NCBI GenBank assembly: GCA_947441205.1
Contig: CANETM010000018.1
Location: 1-13,416, forward strand
Length of the DNA stretch: 13,416 bases
DNA from: Bacteroidota bacterium
GTDB taxonomy: Bacteria; Bacteroidota; Bacteroidia; Chitinophagales; Chitinophagaceae
Direction of reading: 5' to 3'
Below the pieces are notes generated by a model. It was not told the DNA's origin and did no database searches. It saw only the letters and a list, made by a program, of their open reading frames with translations. Position numbers and translations under genes: made by a program. Below, piece after piece: positions 1-5,773 of the stretch; positions within the stretch are counted from its first letter, which is position 1, and each line of letters begins with the position of its first letter.

Positions 1-215
1 AAAATGGAAATTTAATTGATTATGGTTATGGATGGCATGTAGAAGATTTTTTAAATATTACACATCCATTTCATGATGGTAGTTCAATTGGTTTTAGAAA
101 TTCAGTGGGCTTATTCCCTGATCAAAAATTAATGGTGATTATATTGACCAACAGAAACGAGCATGATCCTATTGAGGAAGTTCATAAAATAGCTTCTCTT
201 TATCTTGAACAATAA
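1..215 (+). CDS. C-terminal end of a beta-lactamase-family serine hydrolase (5' truncated by window edge)
   Basis: The frame is open from base 3 to the TAA at 213-215 and gives about 70 residues. It shows the typical end of class C-type serine hydrolases (beta-lactamase / penicillin-binding-protein-like / esterase EstB group). A YGYGW strand is followed by HDG (bases 75-83), which matches the third active-site motif (KTG/HxG). After it come a GFRN segment and the core strand with FPDQKLMVIILTNRNE. The SxxK and YxN motifs must lie upstream, outside the window. Substrate cannot be deduced from this fragment. The family covers beta-lactamases, D,D-peptidases, D-aminopeptidases and esterases. A second, complete member of the same family lies at the other end of the window (11680-13194), but it ends in an extra domain that this protein lacks. 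Confidence 0.8.
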   Translation, partial: NGNLIDYGYGWHVEDFLNITHPFHDGSSIGFRNSVGLFPDQKLMVIILTNRNEHDPIEEVHKIASLYLEQ

Positions 216-232
216 TGAATTGATTAAATTTG
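204..232 (+). promoter_or_regulatory. Putative Bacteroidota-type promoter for the exporter operon
   Basis: CTTG at 204-207 and TAAATTTG at 225-232 are separated by 17 bases. The second box is a perfect match to the Bacteroidota -7 consensus TAnnTTTG, and the first keeps the TTG of the -33 box. Transcription would begin close to base 239, just upstream of the ATG at 254. This argues against the upstream TTG at 230 as the start codon, since that TTG lies inside the -7 box. Assignment is by consensus only. Confidence 0.45.
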
Positions 233-253
233 CAAATAAGAAATAGATTAATT

Positions 254-1351
254 ATGTATATAAGTTTCAAACAATACAAGCATTTGTTTTTCCTTGGATT
301 TGTTTTTTTAATGGCTTGTGGAGAAAAACAAGAAACTATTCATGCGCGTATCGAAACAATTACTTCCTCAGTATATGCTTCTGGTACTGTAAAAAGTTTA
401 GGTCAATATGAAGTGTTTTCTAAAGTTAATGGGATTGTTGAAAAAATTATGGTTAACGAAGGAGCAGAAGTTAAAAAAGGTCAAGCGATTATCGCACTAT
501 CCAATAAAGCGCAAGCATTAAATTTTGAAAATGCAAAATTATTAGCTAGCTATTCATCGGCCGAAAGCAACCAAGAAAAATTGAATCAGGCACAAAACGA
601 ATTAGAAGTTGCTAAATTAAAAATGGAAAACGACGCTTCCTTACTAGATCGTCAAAAAAAGTTATGGGAAAATCAAATTGGAACTAAAAATGATTTAGAT
701 CAAAGGGAATTAGCTTATAAAAATAGCAGTACTCAATATAATGGAAGTAAATTAAAATTAAACGATCTTAAAAAACAAATAGAATTTCAATCAAAGCAAA
801 CCAATAAAACGGCAGCCATATCCTCAACTACACTTAATGACTTTATAATAAGTTCTGAAATAAATGGAAAAGTATTTAGTATTAATAAAGAAGTAGGCGA
901 AATGGTGACTACTCAAATGCCAGTAGCTATCATTGGAGATGCAAAAAGTTTTTATGTAGAATTACAAGTAGACGAATATGATATTGCAAAACTAAAGAAA
1001 GGACAAAAAGCAATGATATCAATGGATAGTTACAAAGGGAAAGCATTCGAAGCTATCATTGATAAAATTTATCCTATCATGAATGCCAAGTCAAAATCAT
1101 TTAAGGTTGACGCTATATTAACAACACGACCTGAAAATTTATTCCCTAATTTAAGTGCGCAAGCCAATATTATTATTGAGATTAAAGAAAAAGCAATGAC
1201 CATTCCTCGTGCTTATTTAATTGACAACGAATATGTTTATTTAGCTAATAAAGAAAAGAGAAAGGTGAAAGTGGGATTAATCGATTATGAAAAAGTGGAA
1301 ATACTTTCAGGAATTAACAATAGCGATGAGTTGGTAAAATCGATTCAATGA
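254..1351 (+). CDS. HlyD/MacA-type periplasmic adaptor lipoprotein of an ABC exporter
   Basis: This is a membrane-fusion (periplasmic adaptor) subunit, 365 residues from the ATG at 254. I prefer that start to a TTG at 230 because the TTG overlaps a promoter-like box and would add eight residues ahead of the signal. The N-terminus is a lipoprotein signal: a hydrophobic stretch ending in FLMAC, with Cys22 as the probable lipidation site. Residues about 44-85 form the first half of a lipoyl-like barrel (VNEGAEVKKGQ). Residues about 95-185 are a Lys/Glu/Gln-rich helical hairpin, residues about 196-230 are the second lipoyl half (GKVFSINKEVGEMV), and beta-barrel and membrane-proximal domains follow. 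The stop codon overlaps the permease start (ATGA), so the genes are translationally coupled. The adaptor should link the inner-membrane ABC complex to an outer-membrane channel, which is not in the window. The substrate is unknown. Confidence 0.88.
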   Translation: MYISFKQYKHLFFLGFVFLMACGEKQETIHARIETITSSVYASGTVKSLGQYEVFSKVNGIVEKIMVNEGAEVKKGQAIIALSNKAQALNFENAKLLASYSSAESNQEKLNQAQNELEVAKLKMENDASLLDRQKKLWENQIGTKNDLDQRELAYKNSSTQYNGSKLKLNDLKKQIEFQSKQTNKTAAISSTTLNDFIISSEINGKVFSINKEVGEMVTTQMPVAIIGDAKSFYVELQVDEYDIAKLKKGQKAMISMDSYKGKAFEAIIDKIYPIMNAKSKSFKVDAILTTRPENLFPNLSAQANIIIEIKEKAMTIPRAYLIDNEYVYLANKEKRKVKVGLIDYEKVEILSGINNSDELVKSIQ

Positions 1352-2607
1352 GAAAGCGTTTACTTATAGAAATTGCTAAATCACTTTTGCTGGCTCGATG
1401 GAGGCAAACCTTGATTGCTGCCATTGGTGTAACCTTTAGCATTACCATGTTTATTACTTTACTTAGTTTTATGTCAGGCCTTAACGACTTATTAGATGGC
1501 CTAATACTTAATAGAACGCCACATGTAAGAATTTATAACGACATCAAACCTAATGCTGACCAACCTATTAATAAAAGTTCACAGTTTGCCAAATCACATA
1601 ATTTTATTGGGTCTATAAAATCGGATGCCAATAGACAAGCCATTTATAATAGTGAAGCGATTATAAAATCTATTTTAAATGACCCACGTGTTTTAGGTCT
1701 TTCACAAAAATTAACAGCACAGGTTTTTTTTAACGATGGCAGCATTGATATCACGGGTAGTATTTTTGGCATCAATCCAAAAGCCGAATCCGAACTTTAC
1801 CATTTTGATGAATATATCACTACAGGAAACGCTGCCGATTTAACCAAAGTAAATAATAGTATCATTTTAGGCCAAGGGCTAGCGGACAAGCTTTTAGTGC
1901 AAATTGGCGATGCAGTTCAAATCACGACTTCAAAGGGTGACCTATTTCAGTTGAAAGTAGTGGGTACTTTTCAGTCTGGCATTAAGGACTTTGACAATGT
2001 TCAAAGTTATGCTTCCATTAATACGGTTCAAAAAATACTATCGGTACCCAATGATTATATAACAAGCATTCAAGTTAAACTAAAGGATATTACACAAGCA
2101 CCAGTAGTTGCAAAACAATATCAGCAATTATATCAAACAGATGCCGAAGATATTCAAACCGCTAATTCACAATTTGAAACAGGAAGCTCCATTCGAACTT
2201 TAATATCTTATTCGGTAGGTATTACTTTATTAATTGTGGCAGGCTTTGGTATTTATAATATTTTGAACATGATGATTTTTGAAAAAATGGATTCTATTGC
2301 CATTTTAAAAGCAACTGGTTTTTCGGGTAAGGATGTAAAAAGTATCTTTATATATATTGCTATTTCAATTGGTATTTTTGGTGGACTCATGGGACTTTTA
2401 TTTGGATTTGGTTTATCAGCACTCATTGATCAAATCCCGTTTAATACTGCATCCCTTCCCACTATTAAAACTTATCCAATTAATTACAATCCTAGATTTT
2501 ATTTGATTGGAATTGTATTTTCATTTATCACCACTTACTTTGCTGGTTGGTTCCCTGCTAGAAAGGCAAGTAAAATTGACCCTGTGGTTATTATCAGAGG
2601 AAAATAA
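1348..2607 (+). CDS. ABC transporter permease, FtsX/MacB-LolC/E type
   Basis: This 419-residue protein has the four-helix FtsX layout. One helix lies at about residues 21-43, then a large periplasmic domain (about 45-280, MacB_PCD-like). Three more helices follow at about 285-308, 332-360 and 384-402. The stretch EKMDSIAILKATGFSGKDV (312-330) matches the conserved cytoplasmic coupling region after the second helix. The C-terminus FPARKASKIDPVVIIRGK is the classic end of the family. It starts inside the stop codon of the adaptor gene (ATGA at 1348-1351) and its stop is one base before the ATPase start, so the three genes form one operon. Family members drive extracytoplasmic mechanical movement (MacB drug/toxin export, LolCDE lipoprotein release). 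The adaptor neighbour favours a MacAB-like exporter over Lol. Confidence 0.9.
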   Translation: MRKRLLIEIAKSLLLARWRQTLIAAIGVTFSITMFITLLSFMSGLNDLLDGLILNRTPHVRIYNDIKPNADQPINKSSQFAKSHNFIGSIKSDANRQAIYNSEAIIKSILNDPRVLGLSQKLTAQVFFNDGSIDITGSIFGINPKAESELYHFDEYITTGNAADLTKVNNSIILGQGLADKLLVQIGDAVQITTSKGDLFQLKVVGTFQSGIKDFDNVQSYASINTVQKILSVPNDYITSIQVKLKDITQAPVVAKQYQQLYQTDAEDIQTANSQFETGSSIRTLISYSVGITLLIVAGFGIYNILNMMIFEKMDSIAILKATGFSGKDVKSIFIYIAISIGIFGGLMGLLFGFGLSALIDQIPFNTASLPTIKTYPINYNPRFYLIGIVFSFITTYFAGWFPARKASKIDPVVIIRGK

Positions 2608-2608
2608 T

Positions 2609-3283
2609 ATGGAAAAGATATTAGAAGCAAAAAATATAAATAAGTTCTTTCACGATCCTATACGCATTCAGGTCCTTGAAAACTTGAGCTTTAGTATCAA
2701 TAAAGGAGAGTTTGTTTCACTTACGGGTAAATCAGGTTGTGGAAAATCAACCTTGCTTTACGTATTATCAACCATGGATACTGATTATGATGGTACCTTA
2801 TTAATTGATGGTGTGGAGATGCCTAAAAAAGATGAGGGCTTTTTAGCTAAAATAAGAAATGAAAAAATTGGGTTTGTTTTTCAGTTTCATTATTTATTAA
2901 ACGAGTTTAATGTGCTAGAAAATGTTATGCTGCCGGGATTAAAGTTGGCAAAGTATAGTAGAGCCGAAGTAGAGCATCGTGCCATGGAGAAATTAAAAAT
3001 TTTAGGCATTGATCATTTAGCGTTGAAAAAATCAAATCATGTGTCGGGTGGTGAAAAGCAAAGAGTAGCCATTGCTCGTGCTTTAATCAATGATCCGCAT
3101 ATTATTATGGGGGATGAACCTACAGGTAACCTAGATAAAAAAAATAGTGATTTGGTATTTGATATATTCAATCAATTAGCCAATGAGTTTAATCAAACTT
3201 TATTGATTGTTACCCACGACCCAAGTTTTGCCGAGCGTACACATCGCATTATTAAAATGGAAGATGGAAAAATAATTTCCTAA
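2609..3283 (+). CDS. ABC transporter ATP-binding protein, LolD/MacB-like
   Basis: This 224-residue nucleotide-binding subunit energises the preceding permease. All motifs are intact: Walker A GKSGCGKST (40-48), Q-loop Gln92, signature VSGGEKQ (145-151), Walker B IIMGDE (165-170) with catalytic Glu170, D-loop NLD (174-176) and switch His203. The sequence around EPTGNLD and the short length are typical of the LolD/MacB/FtsE subgroup. The frame is open further upstream to an ATG at 2507, but that would put 34 residues of permease-overlapping sequence in front. The ATG at 2609 lies one base after the permease stop, is preceded by AGAGG at 2596-2600, and gives the standard family N-terminus (MEKILEAKNINKFF). 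It is the last gene of the operon. Confidence 0.92.
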   Translation: MEKILEAKNINKFFHDPIRIQVLENLSFSINKGEFVSLTGKSGCGKSTLLYVLSTMDTDYDGTLLIDGVEMPKKDEGFLAKIRNEKIGFVFQFHYLLNEFNVLENVMLPGLKLAKYSRAEVEHRAMEKLKILGIDHLALKKSNHVSGGEKQRVAIARALINDPHIIMGDEPTGNLDKKNSDLVFDIFNQLANEFNQTLLIVTHDPSFAERTHRIIKMEDGKIIS

Positions 3284-3301
3284 AATTTTATGTTTTCATA
3301 A

Positions 3302-3330
3302 CTTGTATTTTTATTTTATGCTTATATTTA
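3302..3330 (+). promoter_or_regulatory. Putative promoter for the phytanoyl-CoA dioxygenase-family gene
   Basis: CTTG at 3302-3305 and TATATTTA at 3323-3330 are 17 bases apart. The second box differs from the Bacteroidota TAnnTTTG consensus only in its last base. Spacing and distance to the start codon (ATG at 3349) closely resemble the better match ahead of the exporter operon. It lies in the 65-base gap after the ATPase gene, where no GC-rich terminator is visible. Confidence 0.35.
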
Positions 3331-3348
3331 AGTACAAATACAATTGCT

Positions 3349-4359
3349 ATGAATAACGAACAACAACAAGGTATGGTACCCACAATGGCGCCTACTATGG
3401 TGCCTACCATGGCCACGCCAAATAGTGCTGCACACAAGGACATTCCCGGAAATCCGTCTACTGCAAAAAGTAGTGCCTCAAAATTAAACGACCGTTCTAA
3501 TGGTAAACCACTTCGCGTATTAAGTGAGGAGGATTGGCAATTTTGGATTCACAATGGATACATTGTCATTAAAAATGCAGTGTCGCGTGAACAAGCATTA
3601 GCAACAGCTAATTTTTTATGGGAGTTTGAAGAGAAAGATCCAAATAATAAAGAAACATGGTACACTGCGCCTAGAGCTGAAATGAAAATGAAAGAATTAG
3701 CAGGTACGGGTATGGTGGAATGTTATAATAATCAACACCAATGGAACAATAGACAAATGCAAAAAGTATATGATGCCTTTGTAGATATTTGGGGAACCGA
3801 AAAATTATGGGTAACCATTGATCGTGCTAATTTAAATTTTCCAATTCGTCCCGGACACGAATACAAAGCATTTATTCATTGGGATTACGATCCGGAAACA
3901 AAACCCGTAAACGTACAAGGCGTTTTAGCGTTAGCTGATCAAACTGACGAAAACATGGGCGGCTTCCAATGTATTCCTGAATTATATCGAACTTATGATA
4001 CTTGGAAATTAACACAACCGGAGGATCGCGATCGTTATAAACCAGACACTAGCAGCTTTACACCTACTAAAGTAAAATTAGAAGCAGGCGATTTATTGAT
4101 TTTTAATAGTTTGGAACCACATGGAATTAGAGCTAACAATAGTGAAGACAAAGTTCGTATTGCGCAATATATTTCAATGATGCCAGCCGAAGAGGATAAT
4201 GAAGCATTAAAAGAGTGGCGTGTTAATTCCTGGAGAGATCGTATCGCACCAGAGGGATATGCATTCCCTGGAGATCCAAGAAATTGGGAGCAAACAAAAT
4301 ATGAAACTGCGGTATTAAACGATTTAGGCAAAAAATTATTAGGTCTTGAAAAATGGTAA
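3349..4359 (+). CDS. Phytanoyl-CoA dioxygenase (PhyH) family protein
   Basis: This 336-residue protein is a predicted non-haem Fe(II)/2-oxoglutarate-dependent oxygenase. The PhyH fold runs from about residue 57 (LSEEDWQFWIHNGYIVIKN) to about 280. Iron ligands fit the facial triad: His177 and Asp179 in IHWDYD, and His258 in EPHGIR. Arg270 (DKVRIAQY) is placed to bind the 2-oxoglutarate carboxylate. Family members hydroxylate very varied substrates (phytanoyl-CoA, ectoine, small natural products), so the substrate is open. The first 55 residues are unusual: low complexity with an MVPT/MAPT repeat, then a Ser/Asn/Lys-rich linker, and no signal peptide, so the enzyme is probably cytoplasmic. An aldo/keto reductase frame begins within about 45-100 bases downstream, suggesting linked function. 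Confidence 0.85.
   Translation: MNNEQQQGMVPTMAPTMVPTMATPNSAAHKDIPGNPSTAKSSASKLNDRSNGKPLRVLSEEDWQFWIHNGYIVIKNAVSREQALATANFLWEFEEKDPNNKETWYTAPRAEMKMKELAGTGMVECYNNQHQWNNRQMQKVYDAFVDIWGTEKLWVTIDRANLNFPIRPGHEYKAFIHWDYDPETKPVNVQGVLALADQTDENMGGFQCIPELYRTYDTWKLTQPEDRDRYKPDTSSFTPTKVKLEAGDLLIFNSLEPHGIRANNSEDKVRIAQYISMMPAEEDNEALKEWRVNSWRDRIAPEGYAFPGDPRNWEQTKYETAVLNDLGKKLLGLEKW
3373..3417 (+). repeat. 12-bp in-frame tandem repeat, about 3.75 copies, at the start of the PhyH-family gene
   Basis: Units are 3373-3384 (atggtacccaca), 3385-3396 (atggcgcctact), 3397-3408 (atggtgcctacc) and a partial 3409-3417 (atggccacg). They encode MVPT, MAPT, MVPT, MAT. The copies differ mainly at third codon positions and in one Val/Ala codon, so the protein repeat is kept better than the DNA. 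Each unit starts with an in-frame ATG, giving four extra potential start codons at residues 9, 13, 17 and 21. Confidence 0.9.
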
Positions 4360-4389
4360 TTGAACAATGCCAAAATATTTATACATTTT
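4360..4389 (+). promoter_or_regulatory. Possible promoter ahead of the aldo/keto reductase
   Basis: TTG at 4360-4362 and TACATTTT at 4382-4389 are 19 bases apart. The second box differs from TAnnTTTG only at its last base. If used, transcription would begin near 4396, just before the ATC codon at 4403 proposed as a possible non-standard start. The region is very A/T-rich, so a chance match is quite possible. Confidence 0.25.
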
Positions 4390-4402
4390 ATAAATAAATT
4401 TC

Positions 4403-4459
4403 ATCGAAACAAATAATTCAAATAACACTTATACTACTAAGCTCAACAATGGTATCACT
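4403..4459 (+). other. In-frame 5' extension of the aldo/keto reductase without a standard start codon
   Basis: The frame of the reductase stays open back to the TAA at 4391-4393. The last residues before the ATG at 4460 read TYTTKLNNGIT, continuing into MPMLGLGVYD. The segment KLNNGxxMPxLGLGVY is the normal N-terminal hairpin of bacterial aldo/keto reductases, so this stretch looks like coding sequence. No ATG, GTG or TTG occurs between 4394 and 4459. The most start-like codon is ATC at 4403, which would give (M)ETNNSNNTYTTKLNNG. The ATA at 4394 is another option. An in-frame ATG at 4367 is cut off by the TAA at 4391. Confidence 0.6.
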
Positions 4460-5236
4460 ATGCCTATGTTGGGCTTAGGTGTTTATGACATGTACCAACA
4501 ACAGGCAGAGCAAGCTGTTGAAACGGCACTTGAAATTGGTTATCGTTTAATTGACACCGCAAGTATGTATGAAAATGAAAAAGAAATTGGTAATGCTATA
4601 AAAAATAGTGCCGTTAAAAGATCCGATATATTTTTAACCACTAAATTAAATAATTGCGATCATGGATTTGAACAAGCATTAAAAGCTTTTGACAAAAGTT
4701 TGGAATTGCTTGGTACTGACTATGTAGATTTATATTTAATTCATTGGCCAATTAAAGAAGGTCGCGAAGCTTCATGGAAAGCAGTTGAAAAAATTTATGC
4801 AGAAGGACGTGCTAAGGCCATTGGAGTTGCTAATTATACACTGCCTTTTTTAAAGGAATTAAGTAATTATAGCAATGTAGTTCCTGCGTTGAATCAAATT
4901 GAATTTACACCTTGGTTATTTGACAATACTACCTATTCCTATTGTAAACAAAACGGTATTCAATTGCAATCCTATTCACCTATTACACGTGGTATTAAAT
5001 TTTCTGATAAAAGACTGATAACACTTTGTGAAAAATATCAAAAAACGCCAGCACAAATAATTTTAAATTGGAATTTACAATTAGGGGTGTCTACTATTCC
5101 TAAATCATCACAGAAACAACGATTACAAGAAAATTTTGACGCAGCCAATTTCAAATTAGCTGCACAAGATGTTGAATTTATGAATACATTTAATGAAGGA
5201 TTTCGCATTTGTGATGATCCAATGATATTTTTATAA
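4460..5236 (+). CDS. Aldo/keto reductase (AKR family, NADPH-dependent oxidoreductase)
   Basis: The (beta/alpha)8-barrel oxidoreductase reduces aldehydes or ketones to alcohols with NADPH and should be cytoplasmic. Counted from the ATG at 4460 (258 residues), the catalytic tetrad is complete: Asp32 (LIDTASMYENE), Tyr37, Lys62 (TTKLNN) and His95 (LIHWP). The cofactor-binding loop IPKSSQKQRLQEN (213-225) has the usual Lys, Ser, Arg and Asn. It belongs to the 2,5-diketo-D-gluconate reductase-like group. The ATG at 4460 is the first standard start, but family N-terminal residues continue upstream in frame. The real protein is therefore probably about 277 residues, near the family norm, and starts at a non-standard codon around 4403, unless an ATG has been lost by mutation or sequence error. 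It follows the PhyH-family gene closely and precedes a secreted Dabb protein. Confidence 0.88.
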   Translation: MPMLGLGVYDMYQQQAEQAVETALEIGYRLIDTASMYENEKEIGNAIKNSAVKRSDIFLTTKLNNCDHGFEQALKAFDKSLELLGTDYVDLYLIHWPIKEGREASWKAVEKIYAEGRAKAIGVANYTLPFLKELSNYSNVVPALNQIEFTPWLFDNTTYSYCKQNGIQLQSYSPITRGIKFSDKRLITLCEKYQKTPAQIILNWNLQLGVSTIPKSSQKQRLQENFDAANFKLAAQDVEFMNTFNEGFRICDDPMIFL

Positions 5237-5333
5237 TTTCAATTGTCTAAAAATTTTACAATCAATTAAAGCCAGATCATTTAAAATATTTTAATCAAAC
5301 ATTTCTATAAACATTACTTTAATAAATCACATC

Positions 5334-5714
5334 ATGAAAAAATTTCTTTTATTTCTTGCTTTTACAATAAGCTTATCAGCGATTCAAGCGCAAAACCGAG
5401 TAGGTGAATTAAAACACATTGTTTTATTTACTTTTAAAGCAAGTTCAACTCCTAAAGAAGTAGAAAATGTTGCAAAAACATTTGCAGCTTTATATGGAAA
5501 AGTACCACAGGTTAAAAAAATGGAATGGGGTATTAATATGAGCCCTGAGCATTTAGACCAAGGCTTTACGCATTGCTTTACACTTACTTTTAGTTCAGAA
5601 AAGGATTTGGCAGACTATCAACAAAATCCTGATCATAAAGCGTTTCAGACAGTTTTAAAACCACATATGGACAAAGTATTTGTGGTGGACTATTTTGTAG
5701 AGCCTAATAAATAG
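5334..5714 (+). CDS. Secreted Dabb-domain (stress-responsive alpha/beta barrel) protein
   Basis: This 126-residue protein has a clear Sec signal (MKKFLLFLAFTISLSAIQAQ, cleavage likely after Ala19), so it should reach the periplasm or surface. Residues about 26-122 form one Dabb domain, a ferredoxin-like alpha+beta fold. It opens with LKHIVLFTFK, has the strand THCFTLTFSSEKDLADY, and carries the typical Y..(N)PDHKAF motif (Tyr95, His101, Phe104). It ends in the strand KVFVVDYFVE. Dabb proteins usually dimerise. A few are enzymes, such as plant olivetolic acid cyclase, but most bacterial ones have no known activity. A 97-base A/T-rich gap separates it from the reductase, and a strong terminator follows. 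It may be transcribed with the upstream genes or alone. Confidence 0.85.
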   Translation: MKKFLLFLAFTISLSAIQAQNRVGELKHIVLFTFKASSTPKEVENVAKTFAALYGKVPQVKKMEWGINMSPEHLDQGFTHCFTLTFSSEKDLADYQQNPDHKAFQTVLKPHMDKVFVVDYFVEPNK

Positions 5715-5732
5715 CGCATCTGCGAGTTACCA

Positions 5733-5771
5733 TAAAAAAAGAGCCTCACAAACGTGGGGCTCTTTTTTTTT
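5733..5771. terminator. Bidirectional intrinsic terminator between convergent genes
   Basis: A 10-bp stem (5740-5749 with 5754-5763) has a 4-base loop aaac. It is flanked by a run of A on the left and a run of T on the right, so both strands end in a U tract. On the + transcript one pair is G-U (5746 with 5757). On the - transcript the same position is an A-C mismatch, so termination should be somewhat stronger for the Dabb gene than for the gamma-glutamyltransferase gene. It fills the 59-base gap between the two stop codons. Confidence 0.92.
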
Positions 5772-5773
5772 CA

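Noticed and set aside
230..253. TTG start giving eight more residues to the adaptor
   Set aside because: The TTG lies inside a perfect TAnnTTTG promoter box, and the ATG at 254 gives a normal lipoprotein signal.
2507..2608. ATG at 2507 as start of the ATPase
   Set aside because: It would overlap the end of the permease by 101 bases. The ATG at 2609 gives the standard family N-terminus.
4035..4373. Antisense open frame of 112 codons opposite the PhyH-family gene
   Set aside because: It lies opposite a gene with clear domain motifs and shows no recognisable domain, so it is a shadow frame.
4367..4393. Short frame ATG 4367 to TAA 4391 (MPKYLYIL) as a leader peptide
   Set aside because: Eight codons, no attenuator-like structure after it. 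Noted only because it shares the reductase frame.
5242..5294. A/T-only inverted repeats after the reductase (ATTG...CAAT at 5242-5262 and the 14-base palindrome TTAAAATATTTTAA at 5281-5294)
   Set aside because: Such palindromes are common by chance in A/T-rich spacers, and the stems have no G/C core, so a terminator or operator call is not supported.
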